A stretch of 64,000 bases of DNA from Bradyrhizobium sp. LLZ17 (GCF_041200145.1 NZ_CP165734.1:5871001-5935000), one strand, 5' to 3'. Numbered from the stretch's first letter, positions 1-10,884 are shown. The notes: a model not told the origin generated them from the letters alone. Numbers and translations are program-made.

Positions 1-894
1 CCGGTGACGTGGACGCGGTCTTGGCCGACCTCATCGATCCGCACCTGGGAGAAGTCTGCGATCACATCCGGCTGGACATAACGCGCGGGATCGTGGATCT
101 CGTAGAGCAACTGCTCTTTGACCGTGGCGGCCGTGACCTGGCCGCCAGAGTCGGCGACCTTGGTGATGACGAGATCGCCATCTTCCCGCACCTCTCCGAT
201 CGGGAAGCCGAGGCGGGCGAGCCCTTCGACATCCTTACGGCCCGGGTCGGCGAAATATCCGCCGGTGATCTGGCCGGCGCATTCGAGCAGATGCCCGGCT
301 AGTATTCCCTTTCCTAGCAGCGGCCAATCGTCCAACGCCCAACCGAACTCGTGGAGCAGCGGCCCGAGGAACAGCGAGGGATCGGCGGCGCGACCGGTGA
401 TGACGACATCGGCGCCGAGCGCCAGGGCCTGCGCGATGGATGCACCGCCCAGATAGGCGTTGGCGGAAACGATACGGTTGCCCAGCTCGTTCACCGTACC
501 GCCGATGTCAAGCTGGTATTGCGGCGTCCTCACCGCAGCGAGAACGTCGTCGCCCGTCACCGCGGCGACTTTGAGCCCAGCCAGCCCCAGTTCACGGGCG
601 ATCGCTCTCGTCGCCTCGGCGGCCGATACCGGATTGGCGGCTCCCATATTCGTGACGATACGAACCTTGTTCGCACGGCAAGCGGGCAGCACCGCCCGCA
701 TCCGGGTCGTCAGCAGCGGATCATAGCCCGCGCCCGGATCCTTCAGCCTGGCTGCCTGCGCCAGCGCGATCGTGCGCTCGGCCAGGCATTCGAACACGAG
801 GTAATCCAGCTTGCCGTGCACCGCGAGCTCGACAGCTGGTTCGATCCGGTCGCCGGAATAGCCCGCACCTGATCCAATCCGGAGTGTTCGCATC
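1..894 (-). CDS. AtuA-like protein (acyclic terpene utilisation family, DUF1446), partial
   Basis: Partial: the 3' end is beyond the left edge, so only the first 298 residues are seen. The N-terminus opens with a glycine-rich stretch (MRTLRIGSGAGYSGDR) typical of the AtuA/DUF1446 family (PF07287). AtuA was named for acyclic terpene (citronellol/geraniol) catabolism, but most family members have unknown substrates. It lies 10 bases downstream of the CitMHS transporter on the same strand, so the two are probably co-transcribed and linked to uptake and breakdown of one organic acid. The divergent LysR gene is the likely regulator. The substrate cannot be inferred from sequence. Confidence 0.8.
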
Positions 895-904
895 GGAGAT
901 CTCG

Positions 905-2215
905 CTAAAACGTGAAAATGCCGAACAGGACGCCAGCCATCGTCATCACAAGAGATGCCGCGAATAAAAACGGGATCGAGAATTTCTGATGATCGGCCAG
1001 ATCAATCCCGGTCAATCCTACCACCAGGAAGGTGGCCGGCGTGAGCGGACTGACGGGGAAACCGGTCGTCATCTGTCCGAGCAGTGCGGCCTGCGCCAGC
1101 TGTACCTTGGGGACGCCGAGTTGGCCACCGACCTCCGCCACCACGGGCAAGACGCCGAAGTAGAAGGAGTCGGGGTCGAACAGGAGACTAAGTGGCATGG
1201 AGATCGCCCCGAGTGCAACCGGCATGAATTTGGCCGCGCTTGCAGGCACAAATCCGACCGCCGCCTGCGCCATCGCCTTCAGCATGCCCGAGCCTTGCAT
1301 GATGCCGGTAAAGACGCCGGCTGCGAGCAGCACCGACGCCACCAACAGCGCCGCCTTGGCATGCGCATCGATGCGTTGGCGCTGCGCATCGACATTCGGG
1401 TAGTTGATCAGCAGCGCAAGACAGGTCCCGACCATGAAGACGATCGCCGGGGTCAGCTTGTCGCCGAGCGCGACCATGATGCCGAGGACCAGGATGGTGA
1501 GAAGGATGTTGATCCAGAATTTGTCGGGACGCCGCAGCTTGAGCTCGGATTCGGAGAGCGTCCGCCGAGCGGTCATGTCGATCGCCGCGCCTTTCTCGAG
1601 GCCAAGCCGCTTCTCCTTCCTGCGACCGAGCCAATAGGCGACGCCAAAGATGAAGACGATGCCGACCAGCTGAACCGGGATCAGCGGATTGAAGATCTCG
1701 GGTATCGGCAATTTGAGTGAAGCCGATGCGCGGATCATCGGGCCGGTCCAAGGCAGGAAGTTCACGCCGGCGGCGAGCGACGCTGCGCAGGCCAGAATAC
1801 GCCGATCGAGACCGAGACGATCGTACAGTGGCAGCATGGCGGGGATGGTGATGAGGAAGGTCACCGCTCCAGAGCCGTCGAGGTGGATCAGCAGTGCGAG
1901 CAGCGTCGTACCCATGACGATCCGCGTCGGCCTCGTGCCGACGGTCCGCAGGATCCGGTCGATGACGGGGTCGAGCATGCCGGCGTCGGTCACGATCCCG
2001 AAGAACAGGATCGCGAACACGAACATGCCGACAACCGGGGCCAGGCTTTGCAGGCCGCTGACGATGAACTTGCTGGTGTCCCAGCCGAAGCCGCCCAGCA
2101 GGCAGGCAACCAGCGGTACGAGGATGAGAGCGATCAGCGGCGACATGCGTTTCGTCATAATCCCCACAAGCAGGACCGCGATCGTCGCGAGTCCCAGCCA
2201 CGCCAAATTGAGCAT
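905..2215 (-). CDS. CitMHS family citrate/organic acid-cation symporter
   Basis: A 436-residue polytopic inner-membrane protein with about 11-12 hydrophobic segments, the usual length for the CitMHS family (metal-citrate:H+ symporters). The ATG at 2215 is chosen because GGTGGGAG lies just upstream; the in-frame GTG nine bases further out has no Shine-Dalgarno sequence. It is the first gene of a two-gene operon with the AtuA-like gene and is divergent from a LysR regulator across about 110 bases. The family is clear. Which carboxylate is moved is inference only, and the AtuA neighbour suggests a branched or terpene-derived acid rather than citrate. Confidence 0.85.
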   Translation of the reverse strand: MLNLAWLGLATIAVLLVGIMTKRMSPLIALILVPLVACLLGGFGWDTSKFIVSGLQSLAPVVGMFVFAILFFGIVTDAGMLDPVIDRILRTVGTRPTRIVMGTTLLALLIHLDGSGAVTFLITIPAMLPLYDRLGLDRRILACAASLAAGVNFLPWTGPMIRASASLKLPIPEIFNPLIPVQLVGIVFIFGVAYWLGRRKEKRLGLEKGAAIDMTARRTLSESELKLRRPDKFWINILLTILVLGIMVALGDKLTPAIVFMVGTCLALLINYPNVDAQRQRIDAHAKAALLVASVLLAAGVFTGIMQGSGMLKAMAQAAVGFVPASAAKFMPVALGAISMPLSLLFDPDSFYFGVLPVVAEVGGQLGVPKVQLAQAALLGQMTTGFPVSPLTPATFLVVGLTGIDLADHQKFSIPFLFAASLVMTMAGVLFGIFTF

Positions 2216-2286
2216 ATCTCCCACCTGATGTCTGTTCCGGACTCGTGCCCGACGGTTGGGCGGAATTGAGCGCGCGGCTTCCGATT

Positions 2287-2307
2287 ATTCAATTGAATTT
2301 ATTCAAT
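2287..2307. promoter_or_regulatory. candidate LysR operator
   Basis: A perfect 12-base palindrome, ATTCAATTGAAT (2287-2298), is followed at once by another ATTCAAT copy. It sits in the divergent spacer between the CitMHS and LysR genes, 30-40 bases from the LysR start. A/T-rich dyads of this kind are usual LysR-type binding sites. The assignment rests on position and symmetry only. Confidence 0.45.
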
Positions 2308-2327
2308 GCCAGCAATAGACAAAGCCT

Positions 2328-3239
2328 ATGGATATCAACGTCAGGCAGCTCCGCTCTTTCGTGGCGGTCGCGAAATTGCGCAGCTTCACACAGGCGGCAT
2401 CCGCGCTGCACGTTTCGCAGCCGACGCTCACGGTCCAGATCAAGCGGCTCGAAGCCTCGCTCGGCCTCAAGTTGTTCGACCGCAATCCGCGTTCGGTGGC
2501 TTTGACCAGGATGGGGCGCGAGCTGCTGCCCGCACTCGAACGGACTCTGCAGGATCTCGACTCCGTTCTCAGCGACGCGCGGGGTGACGCCTCCGAGCAG
2601 CGCGGTGTGGTCCGTATCGCGGCATTGCCGTCCTTCGCAGCTGGTGTCCTGCCCGACGTGATCGGGAGATTTCGCGCGCAGCATCCGGGCGTGACCTTCG
2701 CATTGAAGGACGTCATCGCGAGCCGTGTGCTGGCGCTTAACCGGTCCGAGGATGTCGATCTCGGCCTGACCGGCGGCGATGTGTCATTCCCGGATATCGA
2801 GACCATCTTCACCGCGCACGACGAGATGAGCGTCGTCTATCCCGACAAGCATCCGATCGGCGAGCAGCGACGGATCACGGCACGCGTGCTGGCGAACTAC
2901 CCGCTCGTCATGATGGACCAAGGCACCAGTGTGCGCGCCGTCACCGATCTGGCGTTCAACCGGGCGGGGCTTCTGCCCACGCCAGCCTCCGAGGCCACCT
3001 ACATGATGACGGCGATCGGCATGGTGCGCGCCGGGATCGGCCTGACCATCCTCCCCGCCTCAGCCCGGGAAATTGTTGCCGAACCCTCGCTGCGAAGCCG
3101 GAAGATCAGTGACACCAATTTTTCGCGCCCGGTCGGCCTGATCAAGCGAGCGCAACGGACACTTCCGCCGGTGAGCCGGCTGTTCGCGGATTTCCTCATG
3201 GCCAGCAAACGCAGCATCTTCAAGAGAAGCAGGCCTTAG
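2328..3239 (+). CDS. LysR-family transcriptional regulator
   Basis: A 303-residue protein with the LysR N-terminal winged helix-turn-helix (about residues 2-61, including SQPTLTVQIKRLE) and a periplasmic-binding-like effector domain (about 90-295). Length and layout are standard. It is transcribed away from the CitMHS-AtuA pair, the classic arrangement for a LysR activator of the divergent operon, and the A/T-rich dyad in the spacer is a plausible binding site. The inducer is unknown and is presumably the transported acid or a product of it. Confidence 0.9.
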   Translation: MDINVRQLRSFVAVAKLRSFTQAASALHVSQPTLTVQIKRLEASLGLKLFDRNPRSVALTRMGRELLPALERTLQDLDSVLSDARGDASEQRGVVRIAALPSFAAGVLPDVIGRFRAQHPGVTFALKDVIASRVLALNRSEDVDLGLTGGDVSFPDIETIFTAHDEMSVVYPDKHPIGEQRRITARVLANYPLVMMDQGTSVRAVTDLAFNRAGLLPTPASEATYMMTAIGMVRAGIGLTILPASAREIVAEPSLRSRKISDTNFSRPVGLIKRAQRTLPPVSRLFADFLMASKRSIFKRSRP

Positions 3240-3330
3240 TCACCGCGAGCTATCAGCTCACTCGAAGACAGCAGCCGCGTTTGCACTCACCGAGATTCGG
3301 ATCGGCGGCGATTGCGCGCCAACACCCGAC

Positions 3331-4542
3331 CTACTTCCACACCGACTTGTCGGCGTCCCAGCGTTGGCCCTTCAGTTCCCTGGTGAGCGCCTCGATCGAG
3401 CCGTTGTCGTCAGGCTGGTCGCTCTCCTCGTCGGCTGCCGCCTCATCCGATAGATTGAGCTTCGCGCCGCTGCTCTCGTCGGCGGTGGTGGTCGCGGGGC
3501 TACCGATCCAGAGCATCAACTTGTCGGTCGTCCCCGGCTTGTCGGCGGAGACAAGGCCTGCGACCTCGATCGTGTCCGTGAGTTCGAGCGCCGGGAAATC
3601 TTGGTTCGGCCGCTTGAACACCAGCTTGAGCTTGCCCGTGGCGGGGTTGAAGCCCTGCGAGACCGGCTTGGCGGCAAGCGTCCGGCTCAGCACGCCCGCA
3701 ACCGCAGCGGCGAGCTTGTCGCGGTTGATCCTGTCGCCGTCGCGCCAGTCGGCCGCGGCGATGCGGATGGTGCGGTCCATCTCGGCCATCCCGGAGGTCC
3801 AGCCTGCGGCGGTGACGCCCGGCGTCGCCTTGAATTTCGCGAGCAGTGCGGCGGCGCGCTCCGGATCGACCGACATGTTGATGGTCTGCTCGCCGGCGCG
3901 CAGCGCGTCGCAGCCGACGGTGAGGCTCGCCAGCGTCACCTCGACATCCTGGCCTTTGAGGCTCTTCAGAAAGTCGGTCGCCGCGTCCAGCTTGACCTTG
4001 ACCGCGATTGCTTCCGGCGAGACTTCGGTAAAATCCTTGGGCTGCGGCGTGATGCCGTCGTCGGTGGTCTGGTTGTCGAGGAATTCCTTCTCGCTGAGAT
4101 CGGAATTGTCCGGCGAGGTCACCTCGGTCACGCTCTGGCCGATGCCGATCTGGCCACGGAATTCGAAGGTGTCGCCGGTCGGTTTGCGCGAGAGCTTGAC
4201 GGTGACCGGCGCCTTCTCGCCGAGGCTCTGCGTCGTGCCGGTCAGCGTCTGGCCGGCAACCTGGAGGTTGATGACGAAGCGGTCCTTGCGGTCGGAATTC
4301 TTTGCGACGGGGTAGCAGACGTCCAGCACGGCCGCCGTCACCGTTTTGCCCGAGCGCGTTTCCTTCAGGATCACGTCGGCATTGCCGTCCATCAATCCGT
4401 CGATCGAGGTGAAATAGCGCGTCTCCGTGCCGCCGGGCGCCGCCGCCTTCGGTGAAAGCTTCATCTGGGCGGAGGCGGAATGCGGCGAACCCGCAAGCAG
4501 AGCGGCCAAAAGAATTGTCGGGCAAACCAGCAGCGCGCGCAT
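3331..4542 (-). CDS. exported protein of unknown function
   Basis: A 403-residue protein. The ATG at 4542 gives a clean signal peptide (hydrophobic core about residues 3-18, ASA cleavage site before Gln26). The frame is open 66 codons further upstream, but that stretch runs through a palindromic intergenic repeat and is not coding. The mature part is charged, has no recognised domain, contains two cysteines and ends in an acidic tail. It is probably periplasmic. No function can be assigned. The neighbours, a LysR operon and groESL, give no functional hint. Confidence 0.75.
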   Translation of the reverse strand: MRALLVCPTILLAALLAGSPHSASAQMKLSPKAAAPGGTETRYFTSIDGLMDGNADVILKETRSGKTVTAAVLDVCYPVAKNSDRKDRFVINLQVAGQTLTGTTQSLGEKAPVTVKLSRKPTGDTFEFRGQIGIGQSVTEVTSPDNSDLSEKEFLDNQTTDDGITPQPKDFTEVSPEAIAVKVKLDAATDFLKSLKGQDVEVTLASLTVGCDALRAGEQTINMSVDPERAAALLAKFKATPGVTAAGWTSGMAEMDRTIRIAAADWRDGDRINRDKLAAAVAGVLSRTLAAKPVSQGFNPATGKLKLVFKRPNQDFPALELTDTIEVAGLVSADKPGTTDKLMLWIGSPATTTADESSGAKLNLSDEAAADEESDQPDDNGSIEALTRELKGQRWDADKSVWK

Positions 4543-4563
4543 CGACGTCGTCCTCGAGCAATG

Positions 4564-4633
4564 GAGCATGATCTGGACCCGGAGGGCCGCGTTAGCGAAA
4601 AGTGTGAAGCGGTTTTCCGAAAACATCATGCTC
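4564..4633. repeat. bradyrhizobial-type palindromic intergenic repeat
   Basis: Ends are inverted copies of GAGCATGAT / ATCATGCTC (4564-4572 and 4625-4633), with the internal segment AAGTGTGAAGCGGTTTTCCG. I recall this sequence type as very common between genes in Bradyrhizobium and Rhodopseudomonas; that is memory, not a search. It lies just upstream of the exported-protein start. Confidence 0.6.
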
Positions 4634-4698
4634 GAACATAGAATCGGCGCCACCGTAATGGGTTTTGGCCGCCGGTTGAAGCTTGGGCCATGGTCGGC

Positions 4699-4728
4699 AA
4701 AAAAGAAGGCCGCCCGGAGGCGGCCTTC
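4699..4728 (-). terminator. rho-independent terminator of groESL
   Basis: Ten-base perfect stem GAAGGCCGCC/GGCGGCCTTC (4705-4714 and 4719-4728) with a 4-base loop. On the minus strand it is followed by six T. It lies 25 bases beyond the groEL stop codon. Confidence 0.85.
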
Positions 4729-4753
4729 GCAACATTGCAATGGAACGGACGGC

Positions 4754-6400
<1,647 letters not shown>

Positions 6401-6489
6401 TTATTCGTGATGTGTCTTGTTTGGTGATGTGTCTTGTGTGCTCGTCGCATCAATTCCGGGATCCGTGGGTCGAACCCGGCGGAACGATG

Positions 6490-6517
6490 CATGCCCGGAT
6501 CTGACGATCCGGGCATG
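6490..6517 (-). promoter_or_regulatory. perfect hairpin in the groES-groEL spacer
   Basis: Arms CATGCCCGGATC and GATCCGGGCATG (6490-6501, 6506-6517) form a perfect 12-base stem with a 4-base loop. It lies 29 bases after the groES stop and about 100 bases before the groEL start, with no T-run. It is therefore better read as a processing or stability element than a full terminator. Confidence 0.6.
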
Positions 6518-6546
6518 GTATTCAGCGGCCGTTCAGGGCTCTGGCC

Positions 6547-6843
6547 TTAGGCCATCACGCCCATGATGTCCGACTCTTTCATGATCAGGAGATCTTCGTT
6601 GTCGATCTTGACCTCGGTGCCCGACCATTTGCCGAACAGCACGCGGTCGCCGACCTTGAGGTCGATCGGGATCAGCTTGCCGGCCTCGTCGCGCCCGCCG
6701 GGACCGACGGCGATGACTTCGCCCTGGGACGGCTTCTCCTTGGCGGTGTCGGGAATGATGATGCCGCCCTTGGTCTTTGCCTCGGCATCGATACGTTTGA
6801 CCACGACACGGTCATGCAGTGGACGAAATTTGGACTTAGCCAT
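6547..6843 (-). CDS. groES: co-chaperonin GroES
   Basis: A 98-residue Hsp10, the heptameric lid of GroEL. It starts [15 protein letters not shown] and includes the mobile-loop region ([12 protein letters not shown]) and the [11 protein letters not shown] segment. Length is normal. The ATG at 6843 has AAAGGGA upstream; the frame is open further upstream but only through the untranslated leader. It is first in the operon. Promoter, CIRCE operator and about 128 bases of leader lie at 6843-7006. Confidence 0.97.
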   Translation of the reverse strand: MAKSKFRPLHDRVVVKRIDAEAKTKGGIIIPDTAKEKPSQGEVIAVGPGGRDEAGKLIPIDLKVGDRVLFGKWSGTEVKIDNEDLLIMKESDIMGVMA

Positions 6844-6939
6844 GACGTTTCCCTTTGGAGGCTCGGTTTTCCGAAAGCAGCGGAAGTGGGTGAGGGCAGC
6901 GCTGCCATCCACCCTCTTCCCGAGGATCGAACGGCGCGC

Positions 6940-6966
6940 TTAGCAATCGGTGTTTCCGAGTGCTAA
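6940..6966 (-). promoter_or_regulatory. CIRCE operator (HrcA binding site) of groESL
   Basis: On the plus strand TTAGCAATC - 9 bases - GAGTGCTAA; on the coding strand the first arm is the perfect consensus TTAGCACTC and the second arm has one change. This is the CIRCE element bound by the repressor HrcA in heat-shock control. It begins a few bases after the predicted transcription start. hrcA itself is not in the window. Confidence 0.93.
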
Positions 6967-6977
6967 TAGTACGCCCG

Positions 6978-7006
6978 GGAATATGGCTTGGCTGCGATCC
7001 TGTCAA
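6978..7006 (-). promoter_or_regulatory. sigma70 promoter of groESL
   Basis: Minus-strand TTGACA (7001-7006), a 17-base spacer, then TATTCC (6978-6983). The predicted start is near 6971, immediately before CIRCE. Confidence 0.8.
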
Positions 7007-7162
7007 GCAAAGGTGGTTAAGCGATTGGTGAGGCGGATATAGGATGGTGAGTTCGGAAGCTCGATTCCGGTGCGGGCGTATATCAGGACGTCATTGCTCC
7101 GGCAGCATTTTTGCGCTTGGCTGCGGGAGGGGTGCGGCCGTGGTCTTGTTTGGGGGGAAGCG

Positions 7163-7684
7163 ATGATCAGTTCAGCACATGCGCGCACGGTTGCCCATCT
7201 GGCGGCGGCCTCTTGCCTGGCGCTGCTGCTTGGCGCCTGCGGCGGCGGCATGAGCCTGCCGTCCTTCTCGTCGTCGCAGCCGGCGCCCGAGTCCGAGCCC
7301 GGCCAGGCGCCGGAAATGCCGGCGTCCATCCGTGCCGACGAGATCGTCGGCCGCTGGGGTCTGGCCTCGTTCCAGAACCCGGCCGATCGCGCCCGCACCG
7401 AGGCGGCTGCGCGGGCCCAGTGCAAGAATCCCTACGTGATCGGCGCCGGCACCTCCGGCGGCGTGGTCATGCATCTGGCCGACCAGGCGACCCCGCAGGA
7501 ACTGCGGCTGAAGGGCTCGCCAGGCGGCAAGAACTATATCGGCCCGCCCGGCCCGACACCCGGCGAGCAGGACCGCGAGATCGTCTCCTTCGACGGCCGC
7601 GTCATGATCACCCGCTTCGTCGACAAGGACGCCGCCACCCGCTACGGCAACATGGTCTACGTCCGCTGCGCACCAAGGGCGTAA
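7163..7684 (+). CDS. putative lipoprotein of unknown function
   Basis: A 173-residue protein. The ATG at 7163 follows a strong GGGGGGAAG ribosome binding site; the open frame upstream lacks one. A lipoprotein signal ends in LLGAC with the lipidated cysteine at residue 26, followed by a Pro/Ser-rich linker (about 30-55). The remaining roughly 110 residues form a small domain with two cysteines (AQCKNPY and YVRCAP) that could form a disulfide. It is likely outer-membrane or periplasm-anchored. The family is not recognised beyond resemblance to small rhizobial lipoproteins. Confidence 0.8.
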   Translation: MISSAHARTVAHLAAASCLALLLGACGGGMSLPSFSSSQPAPESEPGQAPEMPASIRADEIVGRWGLASFQNPADRARTEAAARAQCKNPYVIGAGTSGGVVMHLADQATPQELRLKGSPGGKNYIGPPGPTPGEQDREIVSFDGRVMITRFVDKDAATRYGNMVYVRCAPRA

Positions 7685-7704
7685 GGCGGACCGCGCTGCT
7701 TCTT

Positions 7705-7861
7705 TCCCTCTCCCCTTCTTGTGGGAGAGGGTGGATCGCCGCGTAGCGCGGCGAGACGGGTGAGGGGTTTCTCTCCCCGCGTTAAACTCTCACTTTCGAG
7801 TTTGCTGAAACAACCCCTCATCCGGCGCTTCGCGCCACCTTCTCCCACAGGGCGAGAAGGG
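7705..7861. repeat. long imperfect palindrome, family with 9840-9993
   Basis: The left half begins TCCCTCTCCCC and contains GGTGGATCGCCGCG and GACGGGTGAGGGG. The right half is its approximate inverse, ending in a run of CACCTTCTCCCACA. The same element recurs at 9840-9993 with a different centre, and a diverged half copy sits at 36533-36600. It is non-coding. Confidence 0.75.
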
Positions 7862-7880
7862 AAGCAGCTGTGCAAGACAA

Positions 7881-7916
7881 TAAACAAAAAACGCCGGCTT
7901 GCGCCGGCGTTTTGTT
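7881..7916 (-). terminator. bidirectional terminator
   Basis: Stem ACGCCGGC/GCCGGCGT (7891-7898, 7903-7910) with T-runs on both strands. It serves the CheZ-like gene (stop at 7937) and possibly the lipoprotein gene. Confidence 0.8.
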
Positions 7917-7936
7917 TTTCTCTATGCAACACGTGC

Positions 7937-8716
7937 TCAGTCGAACAGCGCGTCGATGTCGTCCTGCGAGGCGTGGCCGACGTCGCCGGCGAGCTTCGGG
8001 CCGTTGAGGAGCTTTTCGTCGTCGCTGCGGCTGTCGGCCTGCGGCACCACGTGGGACTTGATGGCGTCGACGCCGCCCCAGATCTCCATCATCGCGTTGA
8101 TGTGCTGCTCGATGAATTTCATCGTGCCCATGACCTTGCTGATGCGCTGGCCAGTCAAGTCCTGGAAGTTGCAGGCCTCGAAGATCGAGATGACGCGTTC
8201 CTGGATGTCGTCAGCGAGCCGCTTCTGCTGGTCGGCCGATTGCACCTTGGTCATCGCGCTGGCCGCCTGGTCGATCGACTCCGCGGCTTCGAGGATCTGC
8301 TGGGTGGCCTGCTCGGTACCACCGACCACGGCGCCGAGCTCGCCATTGACCTTGGCCATTTCGCCGCCGTCGAAGCTCTTGCCGTGCAGGGTCGCGATTT
8401 CGCGCTTGGTGCGGTCGATGGCGTCATGGATCAGGTCGAGCTCGACCTTCAGCTTCTCGCACTGTTCGATCTGGGCCCGGTACGTCTCGAGCTTGACGCG
8501 GGCGTCTGAGAGCTCCTGCTCCGTCGTGGCGTCGATCACCGCCATGGCTGCGCTGCCGGACAAGGGCACGCTGCCCTTGGCCATCTGTGCGCGGATCGCA
8601 CGCAGCTCGGCCATGATCTCGCTATGCATCGGGCCTGCCTCTTCGGTTTCGTCAAGAATTGGCATTTCGCCACCGACGATATCTTCGACACGAAAACGTT
8701 TGCGGTGAATTGCCAT
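7937..8716 (-). CDS. cheZ: CheZ-like chemotaxis phosphatase
   Basis: A 259-residue, largely helical protein. The core FQDLTGQ at residues 184-190 carries the CheZ catalytic pair, Asp186 and Gln190, which positions water to hydrolyse CheY-phosphate. The C-terminus DDIDALFD resembles the CheY-docking tail of CheZ. A coiled-coil-like stretch spans about 65-110. Alphaproteobacterial CheZ homologues are diverged, and the assignment rests on the D-x3-Q helix and the tail. It is monocistronic, with a terminator after it. An orphan CheY sits at 61478 but is not linked. Confidence 0.82.
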   Translation of the reverse strand: MAIHRKRFRVEDIVGGEMPILDETEEAGPMHSEIMAELRAIRAQMAKGSVPLSGSAAMAVIDATTEQELSDARVKLETYRAQIEQCEKLKVELDLIHDAIDRTKREIATLHGKSFDGGEMAKVNGELGAVVGGTEQATQQILEAAESIDQAASAMTKVQSADQQKRLADDIQERVISIFEACNFQDLTGQRISKVMGTMKFIEQHINAMMEIWGGVDAIKSHVVPQADSRSDDEKLLNGPKLAGDVGHASQDDIDALFD

Positions 8717-9030
8717 CAGGATACTCCCCCCACCTCACTCACGCGTCTTTTTAGGCAGAACCGATTTAACACGAAGTTCACAGCCGGAACTGTTGTGCGG
8801 CGGTGCGCGACGGCGTGAAAACCGGCGATTAACCATGCACTTGCGGTGTTCACCGAAAATAAACGCTGATCGCCAAATTGCCCTTCGCCTGACGAGATGG
8901 TGAATCGAAACGCGGCTTCCGTTTACCAAACAAAACGGCTTTTGCTCTTTATTGACCACGTCGAGGACGCGGATCAGCCAGACGCGTTCGACGGCGAATG
9001 CAACTAGACGAAACAGTACAGAGTACGTCG
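8717..9030. other. 314-base spacer between cheZ and the L,D-transpeptidase gene
   Basis: Divergent spacer that must contain promoters for both genes. It is somewhat A+T-rich (8860-8960). I see no convincing promoter boxes, repeats or small genes. Confidence 0.5.
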
Positions 9031-9831
9031 ATGTTCAAGAAAATGTCTGTCGCGCTGCTTGGCAGCGCTTGCACCTTCGTTGCCGGCGCGACCAATGCCA
9101 GCGCCTTCGACAATAGCGTGCCGAACGATCCGCCGGTGGTGCTCTACCAGCCGCAGGTGCAGCCGGCGCCGGTGCGCGTCGCCTCCAATGCGAACATGGG
9201 CGGAGGCTTCATCGAGTTCCTCTTCGGCGATGGGCCCGGCCGCGGTCCCGCCTATGCACCGCAGCAGCCGATGTATCAGCAGCAGCCCGGTTACAACGAC
9301 CCGCGCCGTCTGCCGCCGATGGGCGAGCCGCAGATGCAGGGCGCAGCCGTGCAGCAGGAGAGCGTCGATGCCCGGCAGCGCCAGTTTGATCCGAGGTTCG
9401 AAAAACAACTTGTTGACTATAGCGGCAAGGAAAGCGCCGGCACCCTGGTGGTCGATACGCCGAACAAATTCCTCTATCTCGTCGAGAGCAACGGCAAGGC
9501 CATGCGCTACGGCATCGGCGTCGGTCGCCCCGGCTTCACCTGGTCCGGCGTGAAGTCGATCACGGCCAAGCGCGAATGGCCGGATTGGACGCCGCCCGCT
9601 GAAATGATCGCACGCCGTCCCGATTTGCCGCGGCACATGGAGGGCGGCCCGGAAAATCCGCTCGGCGCGCGCGCGATGTATCTTGGCTCGACGCTCTACC
9701 GCATCCACGGCTCCAACGAGCCCTGGACCATCGGTACCAACGTCTCCTCCGGCTGCATCCGCATGCGCAACGAGGACGTCATCGACCTCTACGGCCGCGT
9801 CAACGTCGGCACCAAGGTCGTGGTGATGTGA
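9031..9831 (+). CDS. L,D-transpeptidase (YkuD domain)
   Basis: A 266-residue exported enzyme. The signal peptide (MFKKMSVALLGS..., cleavage near ASA) is followed by a Pro/Gln-rich linker (about 30-115) and a C-terminal YkuD domain. The domain has the motif HGSN (His226) and SSGCIRM with catalytic Cys242. Such enzymes make 3-3 peptidoglycan crosslinks or attach proteins to peptidoglycan. An in-frame ATG at 8998 is possible, but the start at 9031 gives the better signal peptide. It is monocistronic and followed by a long palindromic repeat. Confidence 0.9.
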   Translation: MFKKMSVALLGSACTFVAGATNASAFDNSVPNDPPVVLYQPQVQPAPVRVASNANMGGGFIEFLFGDGPGRGPAYAPQQPMYQQQPGYNDPRRLPPMGEPQMQGAAVQQESVDARQRQFDPRFEKQLVDYSGKESAGTLVVDTPNKFLYLVESNGKAMRYGIGVGRPGFTWSGVKSITAKREWPDWTPPAEMIARRPDLPRHMEGGPENPLGARAMYLGSTLYRIHGSNEPWTIGTNVSSGCIRMRNEDVIDLYGRVNVGTKVVVM

Positions 9832-9839
9832 GGTTTGTT

Positions 9840-9993
9840 CCCTCTCCCCTTGTGTTGTGGGAGAGGGTGGATCGCCGCGTAAGCGGCGAGACGGGTGAGG
9901 GTTCTCTCCGCAATCACTTCTCTCGCAAGTCAATTCGCGGAGAGAACCCCTCATCCGGCGCTTCGCGCCACCTTCTCCCACAAGGGGAGAAGG
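9840..9993. repeat. long imperfect palindrome, second copy
   Basis: Second copy of the element at 7705-7861. The outer halves are closely conserved (CCTCTCCCC...GGTGGATCGCCGCG; CCTCATCCGGCGCTTCGCG) and the centre differs. It fills the spacer between the L,D-transpeptidase gene and the DUF2076 terminator. Confidence 0.75.
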
Positions 9994-10020
9994 AAGTTCT
10001 GAGCAAGACCTGCAAAATCG

Positions 10021-10047
10021 AAACGGCCGCCTATTCGGCGGCCGCTT
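10021..10047 (-). terminator. hairpin after the DUF2076 gene
   Basis: Stem CGGCCGCC/GGCGGCCG (10024-10031, 10037-10044) with a 5-base loop, 19 bases beyond the stop codon. On the minus strand it is followed by TTTCGATTTT, a moderate terminator. Confidence 0.6.
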
Positions 10048-10062
10048 TGGCGGGCAGGCAAC

Positions 10063-10884
10063 TCACGCGTAATCGCTGCCGCCGTCGTCGCCGCCGCCGA
10101 AATCGCCGTCGTCGGCCAGGTCGAAATTGCCGTCGTCATTGTCGTTCTGATTGTTGTCGTTCTGGTCGTCGTTGTTCGTCTGATCCGCGAAGCTCTGGCG
10201 CTGCTCGCCGCGATCACGGCTCGAGCCGATATCGTTGAGCCCGGCATCGCGGGCGAGCGAGCCGCCGGACTGGTCGCTGCCGCCCCATGGGCTGCCACCG
10301 CGGTCTCCAAACGCGCTGCTGTCGCCAAAAGCCTGGTGCGATCCGCCGCCCATCATGCCGCGGAAGCTCGAGAGCAGCAGCGAGCCGCCGACAACGCCTG
10401 CGGCGGCCGCTGCGGCCGTCCCCAGGAACGAGCCGCCGCCTCCGCCGACCGGTGGGGCGCCATAGCCTTGGCCGTAGCCCTGACCGGGAGCCTGTCCGTA
10501 AGACGGCTGGCCATAACCAGGCTGTGCCTGCTGCATCGCCCCGCCGCTATTCCACACCGGCCGCTGGTCGCGCGGCGGCACGTTCGGAACCGAGCTGCGC
10601 GAGGTGCCTGCGCCGAACAACGTCTCGCGCATCGTATCCAGGAAGCCGCCGGACTGCGCCTGCTCGGGCGCATGTCCCGCCTCCAGCTCCTGGATGCGGG
10701 CATGGGCGCGCTTCAGCGCCTCATCCTGCAACAGCACGGTTTGCACCAGCGCATAGACCGCGCCGGGTGCCTTGCGTAAGCCGTCGGAGATCGCGGCGAT
10801 CGCGTCGGGATCGCGCGGTGCATTTTCCAGTTTCGAAAGCCGGTCGAAAAGCTCGTCGACGAGTTGGCGTTCCTGCGGCGTCAT
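10063..10884 (-). CDS. DUF2076 domain-containing protein
   Basis: A 273-residue protein with the DUF2076 layout. The N-terminus is helical (MTPQERQLVDELFDRL..., about 1-75), followed by a Gln/Gly/Tyr-rich low-complexity region (about 110-150). A short Ala/Gly-rich hydrophobic segment (about 152-172) could insert in a membrane. The tail is acidic, rich in Asp and Asn with Gly-Asp repeats. Function is unknown; the family is widespread in alpha- and betaproteobacteria. It is monocistronic. Confidence 0.85.
   Translation of the reverse strand: MTPQERQLVDELFDRLSKLENAPRDPDAIAAISDGLRKAPGAVYALVQTVLLQDEALKRAHARIQELEAGHAPEQAQSGGFLDTMRETLFGAGTSRSSVPNVPPRDQRPVWNSGGAMQQAQPGYGQPSYGQAPGQGYGQGYGAPPVGGGGGSFLGTAAAAAAGVVGGSLLLSSFRGMMGGGSHQAFGDSSAFGDRGGSPWGGSDQSGGSLARDAGLNDIGSSRDRGEQRQSFADQTNNDDQNDNNQNDNDDGNFDLADDGDFGGGDDGGSDYA

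Noticed and set aside
6940..6966. CIRCE element on the plus strand for the lipoprotein gene
   Set aside because: Promoter boxes, spacing and leader all point to groES on the minus strand; the lipoprotein start is about 200 bases away with no promoter linked to it.
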